From contig NC_134655.1 of the NCBI RefSeq assembly GCF_030463565.1, forward strand, positions 2,058,372 through 2,122,371: DNA of 64,000 nt, read 5' to 3'. The position numbers and the translations under genes were made by a program. Positions 11,153 to 23,668 of the stretch are shown here, one piece after another. The notes under the pieces are model-generated. The model made no database searches. It saw only the letters and a list, made by a program, of their open reading frames with translations, and had not been told where the DNA came from. Positions within the stretch are counted from its first letter, which is position 1. Every line of letters begins with the position of its first letter. This DNA is from Pelecanus crispus. Taxonomy: Eukaryota > Chordata > Aves > Pelecaniformes > Pelecanidae.

Positions 11153-14100
11153 TCCGGGATGGGGGACCAGAGCTGTTATTAAATGTTAAAAATAACATTG
11201 AAATACAAGCAATACGGTGGGAAAAAAAAACAGAAAAGAAGAAACTTGGGGGGGGGGAGGGTAGAAAGAGATTATAACGGGCTATTTATTCTCTCCATGC
11301 GGTTTTCATAGCTACCAGGGCCAAAGTGATACTAGGAGGTTTATGTAGCATCAGAAAATAGAGCCTGAGCATCACGTAAGAAATGAAAGAGTGCGAGCTA
11401 TGAATGGAACAACAACTGGCAGACCAGAAAGATTGAGCAGATATACTGTGGTGCCTAAATATGTCAAATCCAGTGTGATGCATATAGGGCAAGAAGTACT
11501 TATTCAATTTTTTTTTTTTTTGTTGCTGTTTTTTGTGGAGTTAAGTGATTTTTGAAAGAGGTTTCCCGTTGTTTTTCTTTGAAAACCTCAAAGTCAGAGG
11601 GGAAAGTCTAGATTACTGCTGGGGACTTTGGAGAAAAGACAAGACTCCTGATGAATAATCACTCAGTGCTGGGTCCCGCCTGAAAATGTGGCCTTGCTGT
11701 TGCTGAAGTACTCAGCAAAATGGTTTTCTGGTTTCCAGCTGGAATTGTAGGTATCAAAGGAAATCATTTAACAAAAATGTTGTCTAATGAGCAGTAATTC
11801 TGGGATTCTTTGCCAAAATCCAGTTTTTCTTTGGTTTCCAGTAAAATTCTGCAAGCTCAAAAAAACTTGGGAAATGTTTTGGAGGAAATGTAACCAAATA
11901 AACCTGAGCAGCATTAGAGTTGCCGGTGTAGTCACAACGTGGCTAAAGAACTATCTACTTTATTTTGAGTTGGAAAAGTTAACTCTTTCCTCTTTGGATT
12001 AAACAAAATTTCTCTCCTTGTAGAAGATAACTATTTTGTTTCTAGTCTAGGAAAAGGTCATGTCACTTGGTCATGAGAAATGGGATTAGAAGGATGCTAT
12101 GACAGCATTCTGCCCTTGCTGGTGCTGGTTGGGACAAATGTGCTGTCCTTTTCAGAGAGAACAGAAGGGAAATCAAAGTTATTCAGTATACATCATCCAA
12201 GAAAGGATCAAACATCTCTTGTGCCCCCCAGAAACCAAGCGCACGCACAGGGCTTTCATGGCATATCAATATCTCTGGGAAATTCCCCACCTTTTGGGAT
12301 AAGTCATATTCTCTCCAACGTGTGTAGTGAGTGGATATGAAGGGGCTGATTGGTTTACCACCAAGGAAACTATAGGAATAACTTGGAATTTATATCATCC
12401 TGTAATGACTTCAAGCAACATGCATTTTATCTCCATGTAAAGAGTATACATATATTTAGGTAAAACTAGGTCAGAGCCCCAGACTTTGTGTAAATAGATA
12501 ACACTACTCCCCGTGACACAAGGTTTTGCCATCCTTGGGAGAATACATTTGCCGGGACTACAGCGTTCGCTCGAACTAGCTTTAAACCAGGTGTGTGGTC
12601 AGTGTTTCCGAGCAGTTCCCACCTGAAAATTCATTTCACGTCGGCAAGCAGGCAGCAAAGAGCTCCTCGCTGGTGCATCTCCGCTTCCCATTTGGGGAGT
12701 TTGTAACAAGCCTGGGTATGTCACAGAGTGCTCTGCAGACCTCTTTTCAATACAGTCAGTCCCAAAGAAGATAGGAAAATTTTGCAAAACCTATTTGCCT
12801 ACTGAGTTCATGTGTAATATTGTTCCACTGGCTGACATTTTTGATGTACGACCAAAGTAACTGAGGTTACGCAGCTGTAAGCGAAAGCATCTTTGTGCCA
12901 GAAACTTTAGCAGTGAGCTACCATGTAATGTGGACATCTTACTTTGAAAGAAGAAAATGCTTAAGTAATTATGCCGTGCCTAATCTGTGGGTCATTAGCT
13001 GCTGTTTGCCAACGAGAAGCATCTCTCGGGTACGCTGTTACTTTCCGTGTTCGCGTTGCTTTGTGCCGACTGGGAGCTGGGGCGGTCTAGCCAAGATGTG
13101 GCTGTGATTCAAAGCTGGAGGAAATTCTGTGTGGTTTGACGTGTCTGTATACTGAAAAGGCCCATATATCAGTGAGAGATGACGGAGTCGTTCAGAGATG
13201 CGGAGGAAGCCCCCCCCATTCTTCCCATTTGTGAACGGCATGGGATGGGTGTGTTCCTAATAGAGCGGTTTGCAGGAGACTTCATCGAATTCTCTTTATG
13301 GCAGAGCTGACACCTGGGCGTCACAATCCACTGCAGGTATGAGCGTTAAGTATTTGTGTACCCAAAACTGTGCACCAGTCGTGCTTCTGCAGACACAAAG
13401 TGGGGTAATGGAAGAACATTGAGTTTATTAACAGAACACAGCAGCCAACATACGGCCGCATAGTGGAAGCAAGAGTAAAGCGTAAGCCCCACATGTCTTT
13501 TTAAGAACGTGTATTTCACGCCTTTTCACGCAGGAATATTTTTGTGATGCCTCTACAGTTAATCTGCTATTCCCAAAAGGCTATTTTTATATTTTCACAA
13601 CACAGCTTAATTAAGAAAAATTGTGTTTTGTAAACAATCCTGTACATGTCAAACCTACCCCCTTCAAAAAAAAAAATACCCCAGCAAGATCCAGGTGGTA
13701 AATGGCAAGCAGACTGCTTGGTTCAGCACGCTCAAGAGGAATTCCCTGCCTGCATTTATAGCCTCCGGTGCGGCTTGGCTGAACCATCTTGTGCGTTTCA
13801 TGTATTTCAAATGTCTGCCAGAGAGTTTACGCAAGCAAAGACCACACCCCCAGCATTTACTTTAGCACCGTGCCTTTGATTCTATCTTGGTTTTTTCACA
13901 GTTGAGATTTTCAGGAGTCTCAGTGATTGTCTTTAGCGATGTGAGTCAATGCGTCTGCTTGTTGTGTTTCCAGAAGCTTTAGATTTGGGGGAAAAATTTG
14001 AAAAGATGGTCTTGCAGTCTTACCTGGCTTATGCAAGTAATCTCACCTATTTCTTTCTTGAGGGACTTTATGTACATCTTTATTTTGTGAAAATCTAAGG

Positions 14101-17100
14101 TAAACCACAAAAATCTACCATTCTTGTAGATGGAATGCAGGGAAATTTTCAATGGCTGCCTGCAGAGCTTATTTCTCATGCCATATTCTAAACATTGATA
14201 AAATTGTCAGTTTACAAGAATTTCACTCTCGGAGGCGTTAGGACACTCATTCCGCCTGACAACATCCCTTTCTAAGAACCTGTGAAGATTAGTTTGTAGC
14301 GTAGATTTCTCCCGTGTTGAAGTTTATAAGGATGAAAAGCTCCGTGTAGAATATATCCATGCAACTTTGGTGACAAAAATTGCTAAGCGCATTATATATA
14401 AATAGCAAACTGCCTTCTTTAGTGACTGATACAGACTGCTCTTGAGATAGCTAAGTAGACAAGTATATAGTAAAATATGGGTATATTTAGTACTCCGGAA
14501 GGCAATAGATGGTGTTCTGACTTCACGTCTTACGGGATCTTAAAATCTTTACCTCTGTGTAATCCCTTGTACTCTGCAGTGATCTTGTGGCACATTTGGG
14601 ACCTAATTATAAGCTTCACTGCCAATCAAAGTACCAAATGGCAAAGGACAGTTTTGGAAGGCAAAGGGTGGGCCTGACTCATGAAGCATGAGTAGCTGGG
14701 AAGGAGATGCAGAAAAAGCCTGGGGCAGTTTAATGGGATTTGGATTAAATATGGTTTAAGGCATAAATGTGGTTTTTAACATCTGCCTGCCTCATTGGTC
14801 CTTACAGGCATCTGCTTGGGTGAATGTATTCTGCTGTGCATCCACTTCTTCAAAAATCAACACTTAAATGGTTACGCTCATACAACGAGCCCGATCTCGC
14901 AAAAGCCCCTGCCAGGCTTGTCGCAGTACGTGTCCTTGGGGGCAATGGCAGAGAAGTGGCTGAGCTAATGGCCAGAGAGCCGGGGGGCTGGTGGGGAGCT
15001 CCACCAACCTTTCCCAGGCCAGTTCAAACCGGGTTTCCCTTCTGGATGTTTTTTTCCTGGTTGTGCGAACCTGTGCAGAGCTTGAGACTGACCCACTTCA
15101 AACTCGCCCTCTTTTCCCGAGGTTGCTGAAAAGACTCGGGTGTGCTTGTGAATGGCGTGCAAGCCTGGAAAAACTGCAAAGAATGTTTGCAAGCATTATC
15201 TTTGAATGAAAACCACCAACTCACTTGGATAGCATCCTTCACTTCTTTCTTCCTTTTCCCCTAGCCTTTTATAAGAACATTTTTGCTGTCATTGAGAATA
15301 TTCATCCAGCATTCATACCCACACACGTATATTTTGTGCTGATGTAATGATGTCTGTTGTTGAGTGTGACTTTTTTTTTTTCCCAGCTAAAATAAATGAA
15401 ATAGTAGAGTTGTATTGCAGTTAGTGGAAAGGAGCTGTCTTGAACTGGTATTGCTGTGTTGTCTTCCTTCCAAGAATGCTATCCTTCTAAACAATGCTAT
15501 ATTTATTTAAAATGAAGGTCATATACCATGCTAATTATCTTTAGAGGTTGGGTTGAGTGGCAGAAGGCTTACATGAAAACAAGTCCCAGCACTCCTGTAA
15601 ATAGAGAAGCCATGTAACCAAATCTGGGAACCTGAAGTGTGGTACAGAGCTCGGTATTTTGTGATCTTCAAAATCCTTGAGCAATACTAACACTAAGATA
15701 AGTATATTCAGAAACAGCTTATTGTGGAGCTTTTTGTATTATATCATCTCAAGTTATACTCATGGTTTGTCTCGCTAGTGCTCTCTTCACGTGGTCAGAC
15801 CATCTCAGGGTGACTTTTTTTTTATGCCTCGTGCTTTACTACAAGCATGCTGACATTGTAAGGTGTGAGCAGACCTGGCAGGCTGACTGAAACAGTGAGA
15901 ATAAGTATGGAGCGGATCGTGTATGTTCTTGGCAATGGTGCATTAGCAAGTACTACTCTCATAAAGTGGAACGTTGTGGAGAAGAAAACCAAACGCACGC
16001 AGGCAAAGCACGTAGGCAAGTGACTCTGGCACAATAACCCGTAGGCATCTAGTGAAAGTAGGCTGAATTTTAGATACCAGCTCATTGCGTCCTATTTGCA
16101 TAGTGCTGATGGGGAGCGACGATTGCAAAGGATTTAATACCTTTTCTGGGCTTAGTACCTGCTGGGGTGATTGCTGGCTCCCTGGGGGTTTTTGGGAACA
16201 GACACACTGGGACAACTCCATTTGTTTCCAGGAATTGCAGGGTCATTTTCCATCCTCTTCATTTCTGAGCCTCCAACCACTAGAGGGAGAGAATGCTACA
16301 TATTTATGGCTTTGTACGTGTGTAGGGATGTGCATTTCATAGAGGAATTGCTTTTCTACAGTAAGGCTTTGCTGGCAGTACTACAGCTGGTTTTAACCCC
16401 TTTATTGACTGCAGTTTTATAACTGCTCCTGAGATTTGACCTCGGTAGACTTCTGTTGGGTTATGACCTGAAATTGTAAATGCTCTGGAAGATGTTAGAT
16501 GATCCTTGTCTGTGTTTTACACCCTGTGCTTGCCGTTGAGCATCCCTGCTGTGAAATGGCTTCCATGGGGAAACCTTTGGCTCCTCCTGGCTCTGCCTGT
16601 CTCCTCACGTTACTGCACACCCCGCTGCACTGATACGGCGTAACATACAGTGTGGCAATGCGGAAATGAAAGACATGGGAACAGCGGGAGAGCAATACCC
16701 CTTCCTACTGCTTTCTTCCCAGCAAGCCAGAGACTCTTTGAGCCTATGGCCTGTTTCCTCTGCAATAATAAAACAAGCCCAAGAGGGATCTCGTTTCATT
16801 TGGAATGAAACCATTGAGTTAGTAATTATTGTAGGCAGATGAGCTTTAACAATTTCAAAGGACACTAGCAAGGAGTTGTAGGTTTAGGGAGGGGAACAAG
16901 GATGGAAGTTTTAATAAAGGCAGCGTCAGAAAGTGAATTTTGTGTATTTTTCAAAATGAAGCAAGATTAAAACTTTCTTTCGCAGATTGAGCTCAGTGGG
17001 GAACACCCGTGGACTGGCGGCGTCAATGAAAGTCTGCCGAGGGGTCTGTGGGACTTGGAGGGGACTTGAAGAGTAGCCTGGGATGAAAGCAGCGTGCTCA

Positions 17101-18075
17101 GTGGGTTTGAAGAGCTGCAACCTTCGGTCTGCAGTGCTATTTATCAGGTGAATTTACATCCCTCTGCAGGTGGTGGGTGGGGAAGAGAGAGTCTCTCTGC
17201 CTTTCTTTTAACTGCAGTGGGTGACTCAAGGCAGCGCTCTCTCAGAAGGGAAACCTCATGGTGCTTTAGCAGCCTGAAGTACTGACGGAGAGCGACTCTC
17301 TGGGTAATTTTCCTGACTCTGAAAGTCAATAGTTCCAGTTAGAGGGACTCGGCAAAGAGGTTTCCTTCTGCTGATTGGAGCTGCAGATGATGCTCCAGCA
17401 CAAGAAGTTCTCCTGGTGAGGTTGGGGCCGGTCCCAGCTGCGCCTTTCCCTGCCTCTTTCATTTGCCCAGCTGCACCCTGGCTGGCGCAGCTGATGGCAG
17501 GCACGAGAAAGCAGAGAGGAAAATGTGCAGGAAGGCACTAGAAACCTTGAGATTGAGCTGACCCAGGCACGTTAGAAAAATATGCGTGTAAGGACTAAAT
17601 ATACATCATCCTAGAGAAGATGGGCAGAACTCTCCTCGTTGTCCCGGGTGTCCGTCACTGGACATCCCGTTCTTGTAGGGCTGAGGTTCGGCTGCTCCGG
17701 GAGCCCTCCCTGCTGTGGGGTGCGCTCCTCTCTGCGCTCCTCGCCTGGCTAAGGGTCCCTTGCCGTGCACGTGTAACTCGGCCCAACCGAAGCCGTGAAA
17801 ACACAGCTGCGAACTGAGTTGCTTAAGCTCAGCGTCCAGGGCCACAGGTCACAGCTTGTATTGAATAATAGAGCTAGAAGAGCGACGAGTGAATATGAAA
17901 GACTTCTCCGCATCACTCTGTGCATTTTGATGAACTGTGGCCATAACCGTATAAATATGACTTGCTCATTTAAGCCTTCACCTGCCTGATGGAGATGCGA
18001 GGTCTGGGGAGAGCAATCTACTTGCCTTCTGTGCAATAGCTTTGTTTATTGAGAGCCAAGCTGTAAAATTGTTAT
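11153..18075. other. Gene-free, mostly AT-rich single-copy DNA
   Basis: This is the longest featureless stretch of the window. It has homopolymer T runs (for example 11508-11521 and about 15371-15381), the first preceded by a purine and G-rich patch near 11220-11260. Reading frames are short (100 codons or fewer) and lack domains. An acceptor-like pyrimidine tract at about 15370-15386 is followed at once by stops. Nothing supports a gene. Confidence 0.5.
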
Positions 18076-18115
18076 TCACGCAGTAATCCCGTGGACTTCA
18101 GTGAGAGCTCTGCCT
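18076..18115 (+). repeat. Possible ancient amniote repeat remnant
   Basis: ACGCAGTAATCCCGTGGACT, then TCAGTGAGAGC, resembles the recurrent amniote motif GAGTAATCCCATTGACTTCAATGGGA. It is short and diverged. Confidence 0.3.
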
Positions 18116-19350
18116 TGGCTAGATCGCACCATCTCACCGCTGTGGTTTCTGCAAGCGCAGATATCTCAATGGGAGGAAAAACATTTCCGTTCCAGGGTTT
18201 AGTATATATTTGTGAGTGCCAGGACCAGGTCGGGATGCCTTGTCTGAAGGCACCCAGCTCCAGTGGGATGCCCACTGGCTTTGGGTGGGAGAGAGGGGAC
18301 AGGCAGGAGCTCGGGTGTGTGTCTAGCTTTCGCCGCTCTGACAGGGGAGGGCTGTGAGAGCCCCTAGGCCACGAGGCATGGCCGTGCTCTGGGCCCCCGA
18401 GGCTCTGTCCCCCGGTCCTGCAAGGGAACATCCCTCCAGGCGAGAGGGAGGAGCGCGGCTGCCGCGTGTATGGCTTTGCCCGTCCCTTCTGACCTTAAAA
18501 TGCATGACCCGAGGGAGCAGCTATTGTTTCCCCGTAGATCTTCTTGTGAATAGTAATATTAAGCTCTAGTTTTCTTTTTTTTTTTAAAAAAAAATTTCTT
18601 TTTTGGCTGCAGATCTCTCTCTAAGAACACAAATGAAATTAATTTATATATGAGCATTGTGCTACTTATAAAGCCCTTTCTTTTTCAAATTTAGTTTTAT
18701 TCCTTTTTTTAATCTCCATAGGATTTTCCCTGAATAAGCAGAACTAGGGCAGTGCTAGTAACAGATGGACATACAGAAGACCTGGATGCCGGAGAGACTT
18801 TTAACAGGCTTGGGGATCTAAACTGGGGTGCTTTCCTCGTCACCCTAAGAGTTTAATTTGACTGCAGGTTATTAATTTTTGCCTCTAAAGCAGAGGTCTT
18901 AGCAACAGAGCACGTTCCTTGGCAACAGACTGCCACGGCTTAATTAAAGCAGGTGTGGGAGTTTTAAAAATGCCACTGTTGGAAAAAGTTGAAAGACATT
19001 AGCAAATCAAATGGGCTGAGGCATGAGTCGTCTTGTCAGTCAGACGGGGGTGACAAGGAAAAAGGAATAGTAAACAAGATGCAAACCGTGGAGGCAACTT
19101 GGCAAAGGAGCGGTTCCGGAAGGGAGGCAGGTACGGGACTCGCATGTTTTGCTGCCTTCCCAGGGGCCGGGCTGTGGCTCGCCCCGGCCATCCCGCAGGA
19201 CAGCGTGGAGAGGGGTGGGAGGAACGTCCGCGTGTCCGGGCAATCTTGTGCTGTGACCTGAATAGTTTATTAAAAAATTGCTTTTTAAAAACAGGTTTCC
19301 AAACGGTGGTTTTCCACTAGGGCTTTCATAAAAGTTACAGTTTGGTTTTG
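18116..19350. other. Gene-free DNA
   Basis: No gene recognised. GC-rich around 18290-18480, then a T11/A9 self-complementary run at 18575-18594, then AT-rich sequence up to the second LTR. Confidence 0.5.
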
Positions 19351-19355
19351 GCCTC
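19351..19355. repeat. Left target-site duplication (GCCTC)
   Basis: GCCTC abuts the minus-strand LTR and is repeated exactly at 19926-19930. Confidence 0.9.
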
Positions 19356-19509
19356 TGTCGGGGCTCAGCCCCAGGCAGCAGCTCAGCACCACGCAGCCGC
19401 TCGCTCACTGCCCCTACCCCGATGGGATGGGGGAGAGAATCGGAGGAGTGAGAGTGAGAAACACTCCTGGGCTGAGATAAGAACAGTTTAATAACTGAAA
19501 TAAAGTAAA

Positions 19510-19562
19510 ATAATAATAATAATAATAATAATAACATAATAATAATAATAGTAATAATAATA
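19510..19562. repeat. (AAT)n microsatellite within LTR
   Basis: Nearly pure AAT units interrupted once by CAT and once by GTA. It is the reverse-strand counterpart of 3019-3067. Confidence 0.9.
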
Positions 19563-19626
19563 TCCAAAGCAAGTGATGCCCAATGCAATTGCTCACCACC
19601 CGCCGACCGATGCCCAGCCCGTCCCC

Positions 19627-19644
19627 GAGCAGCGATCGCTGCTC
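19627..19644. promoter_or_regulatory. Second copy of the perfect 18-bp LTR palindrome
   Basis: GAGCAGCGATCGCTGCTC, identical to 2936-2953. The flanks differ between copies while the palindrome does not. Confidence 0.5.
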
Positions 19645-19925
19645 CCTGGCCAACCCCCCAGTTTCTATACTGCCCATGATGCCGTATGGTATGGAATGGC
19701 CCTTGGGGCAGTTGGGATCAACTCTTCTGGCTGTGCCCCCTCCCAGTTTCTTGTGTCCCTGGCAGAGCGTGGGAAGCTGAAAAGTCCTTGACTGGCATCA
19801 GCACTGCTCAGCACCAACTAAACCATCAGTGTGTTATCAACATTCTTCTCCTACTAAATCCAAAACACAGCACTGTGCCTGCTGCTAGGAAGAAAATTAA
19901 CTCTATCCCAGCCGAAACCAGGACA

Positions 19926-19930
19926 GCCTC
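19926..19930. repeat. Right target-site duplication (GCCTC)
   Basis: Exact copy of 19351-19355. It fixes the 5' end of the minus-strand LTR. Confidence 0.9.
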
Positions 19931-22659
19931 TCAAAAATGGAAGCTGTCATTTTGTTAGTAAAATCAAACAGAAAGGCCTTTGAGGAGGGTCTGCGGACAG
20001 CGTGGCCGTGCCCCGCTCCATTGGTTACCTCCTTTACCACGGGAGCAAGCTGTGTGCAATATGCACCTCTGCCTGGAGCTAGGCTGGTGTCTCTTTGCGC
20101 TGGGACTGCTAAATACAAATACACCGAATAATTTATAATGCCAAATACGCATAATTCAATTAGAAACAACTCTAGTTTGTGCTAGCACATGGAGCGTACG
20201 TACACATAGCCGATCTGGACTGGAGAAGTGGTTCGGAGCAGAGAGAGACGAGGCTGGGCTCCCCGGTCTGTCCCTGCCGCTGTTCCGCTGTGTAGCCTTG
20301 GGCAAGTCAGGGGAAGACCTCGTGCCCCTGGTTTGCAGCTGCAAGAGGGAGGTAATAATCTTTTTCCCTTTCTGTGGTAAACAGCAAGATCCCGATCGCT
20401 TACATCAGAGCAAATGATTTTTATGCGCTTGTTCAAGTCCTGTAATTTATGACTAAAACTATCTTTGTGTCGGAGTAAGTTCAGGAGGACGCTTGTATCT
20501 GGAGCTTCTGAATATGTCATCTCCTGTTAAAGAACAAACAAACTATCTTGTAATGTGCCATAAATAATAGTAATACTTTGCAAGAGCCCGAAGCACCGCG
20601 TTATTGCTGTGCTAATCTGAGAGGCACTAGGCCATTATGAAAGTATTCCACAGGGTTTGGGTTTTTTTCCTGAAGGAAGGTACGTATTTCATAGCTGTGT
20701 AGCGTGGCTGATTGGTTTATAAAGCCAGGCTGGATAATTCCTAGTAGAGGTTAGACAAATTCCCCTCCTTTCTCATTAATTAACCTGTAGGGTTTTCTTT
20801 GCAGTTCAGTAGAGACAATGGCTGCGAGAACATATTTGTGCTCTCTAATATGTAATGAAGAACATCTGCCTTCTGCAGCGATGAAATAACCATTGTGTGA
20901 CAGGGCTCTCCAAAGAGCACTCTCGGGCTCCCGCCTGAATGAGGCAATTCAGGGCTGGAATTTCGATGGGGAGGCGTTTGCTGGGGGGGTGTTCTCCAAC
21001 GCCTCCAGTGAACGTTGCAGTTGGGGAGGAAGGAGAGAGTGGGTGAAAAGCAAAGAAGGGAAATCCCCTTGTGAAGGCAGCAGCAGGGGAGGGAGAGAAG
21101 CATCTTGGAAGAAGTTTCCACACCCAGAGAGTGGTTTATAGCAGTATTCTTAGGGTGGGATTAAAGGAAGGAGGCCTTGAAGATCTAAAGAAGGTTTCGG
21201 TGGTGATGCGGTAATATAATCTAGTGAAGAAAAGAGATTAGAGGCAGGTAAAATCCTGTAATGCTGCTGCGCTTCCTTTACTGCTCTCGCAGATTGCAAG
21301 AAAATTAATCATCAAGTTTGGGACCCCAGTGTTGTGTTTTGGATCTGTCTCAAACTAGGGATCTGCACCCAAAAGGTGCCCTGCGATACCGCAGCTTTAC
21401 AGTACGTAGCGGTGGGAGAGCAGGTGGGCGTCTGCATGGGTTGGCTCAGGCAGCGGGTTGCAGTGGGACGTCGTTAAAGTCTCACGTGTGTCACTTACAT
21501 GACTCCAGATGTGTTGGGTGAGGTATGAGGATGGAGATTGCTCTTCGCTTTTTCAGCAGCGCGATGTGATAGCGAGCGTCCTTCTGCTCATACCCATTTG
21601 CTTTGCTTTTGAATCGCTCCCCAGCTGCAAGCAATGAGGAGAAAAAAGTTACACATGGAAAAGTGGCGTTAATAAAATAATTATAGTCCTTGTATCAGCC
21701 ACAACTGCTACTCCAGAGCAGTTTGCAGGTAAACCTTGTGCCTGCCTTCACCCCTCTACTCGCCTGGGAGGTTCTTGCACGTTGTGAGTATCAGTCACTT
21801 GGCAGTCAGCGGTAGACCCCAACCTGGACTGGACTGTCAATGCACCTGTGATTTGGCATGACCTCCTCAGTGGCCAGCTACTGCGTACGAAGACGCGACG
21901 CTCCGCTCCGGCTGGAGGCGCAGGGCCCGCGGTCTGGGGCTGTGCTCTGCCCGCTGCTGCAGTGCAGATGCAGGGCCAGTGCTTGGCTGTGGGGAATTTC
22001 AGGGCTGGGTGTGAAAGCGTGATCCAGCGGTGGGCTGCGAGCGGTTTCGCCCAGCCCTTGGCGGGGTTGGAAGGATGCTCCACGCACCAAGAAGTTTTAT
22101 TAGTCTGTACGGGTTTAGACCAAGTGGCTGGTTGTCCCAAAAGTTGGTTGATCCAGACCAAGAGTGAAAGGAATTGTGCAGGCAGCGGGGATCCAGAGGC
22201 AGCGATCAGAGGCTGAAACGCACCAGCTGGTTTTGGTCCTTATTCTGTAGGGAAAGAGACTTTTAGAGTCTGTGACAGGTAAAATGCTACCAGACCACAG
22301 TTCTGCTGAGAATGAATGGGACGTTGTGTTACCAACGAGAACTGCGTGCGTTCTAACGGGGAGCTCGCTCTGGAGCGATCCCCCAGACAAACCAAGGACC
22401 CGCTCTGCTCACCTAAGCAAAATCTGCTCTCTGCCTCCCCAGTGGGACGCGGCGCTGCTTTGTGTTGTCTCAGGTGTGCGAGTTATCTCCGGGGACTCAG
22501 CGGCAGGGCTGGCAGAGCTCCGGCTCATGTGAGCCTCTGCAGAAGTACTCCGAATGCACTGACGTGCGGCGGGGACACATCCCTCCTTCCATGGCCGATG
22601 GAGCGGTGGGGAAGGGGCAGCTCAAAGGACCTTCTTCTATTGCCCACGTCTTCAGTGCC
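19931..22659. other. Gene-free DNA
   Basis: No gene recognised. It contains the MIR-like fragment listed separately (20288-20360) and a GC-rich patch around 21900-22060 with overlapping chance frames on both strands (up to 137 codons). Confidence 0.5.
20288..20360 (-). repeat. MIR-like ancient SINE fragment
   Basis: The plus strand shows TGTGTAGCCTTGGGCAAGTC, then a CCCCTGGTTTGCAGCTGCAA segment, then GAGGTAATAATC. This is the order seen in the reverse complement of MIR-type core SINEs (ACCTTGGGCAAGTCAC, CTCAGTTTCCCCATCTG, GGATAATAAT). It is well diverged, so the family is probable and the exact ends are approximate. Confidence 0.45.
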
Positions 22660-22760
22660 TTCCTAGAAATAGAGGGATTTCCTCAAATTATTTCAAGCAG
22701 TATTGAATTACTCACTCTCATTAGTAATAGAAATCACATTTTTTGTAAGCTAAATCACAG
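22660..22760. promoter_or_regulatory. Candidate conserved non-coding element
   Basis: An AT-rich island between GC-rich flanks, with CAAATTATTTCAAGC, TTGAATTACTCA and ATTAGTAATAG cores. It has no coding frame. Support is by appearance only. Confidence 0.2.
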
Positions 22761-23620
22761 GGCAGGAGCCTGCAGTGCAAGCTCGGTGCCCAAATACTAC
22801 ACGCTTCAAGTTGCCTCTGTTTCCCCTTAGGCAATATGGATTTTACTCCCAGCGCAGTGCCCGTAGCACTACTCCGTAGTGCTCTGCATGACCCTGGTGT
22901 GTTGTCTGAAATACTACAGGCCCGGTGCGTGCTGGTAGGGCTACCCGCTGTGCATTCGTGTGTGCCGGGTTGCAAAATCCCCGTTCTGTCCTCCGGCAGA
23001 GGAGCCAGGACACGGTGCCCCTTCCTGAAAGGCAGGCACTGTCCTCCGTTGTGGGGTTGCTCCAGCAGAGAAGCTCGCGGGTGGCTCTTCCCGTTGCACC
23101 CTCTGCTCTGGCAGGGGCTCTGGGTTTGCTCCCCTGCCCGCTGGCCAGCTGCAAAACGCTTTGCGTAGAGAGTGAGGCAGCAGAGGGGCGTTTTCTAGGC
23201 AGGGGAAGCGCAGCTGGGTTCTTGCTGAGATTCCGTGTGCCCGGGAGAATCGCTGCCCCGCTGATCTGGTCCAGATTGGATTTGTGTGCAGACTGATGCC
23301 GACTCGGGGATTTGGCTAATCTCTGGTCCTTGTTGCCTTTTGTCACCTTCGCAGGGAGCAAGAATTAACCTGGCAACCTTTGGTTTACTTCTTAAATCAG
23401 CTTAGTGTAAACGAGGGATAGGAAGGGAACCAGTGGAACGTTAGCCTTATTGACAGGCCTAATCAACAGCTGACGGCAGGAGGAGAGAAATCGGTATAAT
23501 TTCTGCTTGTGCGTAACAAGCCTCAATAAAAATCGTCCTCCTCCTCCTCCAGATCCACTTTACCAATTAGAGCAACAGGGTGGGATGTGCCAGACCGCTT
23601 CTCCCTCCATTTGCACTGCC

Positions 23621-23668
23621 AAGGTTAAGATGGGTGTAACTTTGACTGAAGTTAGTGGAGTTACGGGG
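23621..23668 (+). repeat. Possible ancient amniote repeat remnant
   Basis: AAGGTTAAGATGGGTGTAAC, then TTTGACTGAAGTTAGTGGAG, then TTACGG. This resembles the amniote motif with GTGTAACT...TTGAAGTCAATGGAGTTAC. It is diverged and the family is uncertain. Confidence 0.35.

Larger units (their letters stand above)
19356..19925 (-). mobile_element. Solo LTR of the same retroviral family, inverted
   Basis: This 570-bp element on the minus strand begins (reading 19925 downward) TGTCCTGGTTTCGGCTGGGA and ends CCGACA at 19356. It is bounded by the perfect duplication GCCTC. It matches the LTR at 2653-3213 along its whole length, including the 18-bp palindrome (19627-19644), the ATT tract (here AAT on plus, 19510-19562) and the ATTAAA signal (complement of 19487-19492). 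No internal viral genes are present. Because both copies have intact, unlike duplications, they are two independent insertions and not the two ends of one provirus. The frame of 182 codons running through it on the minus strand (19040-19588) is repeat-derived. Confidence 0.93.

Noticed and set aside
2653-19925. One 17-kb provirus bounded by the two LTRs
   Set aside because: The LTRs are in opposite orientation, each has its own complete 5-bp duplication, and no retroviral genes lie between them.
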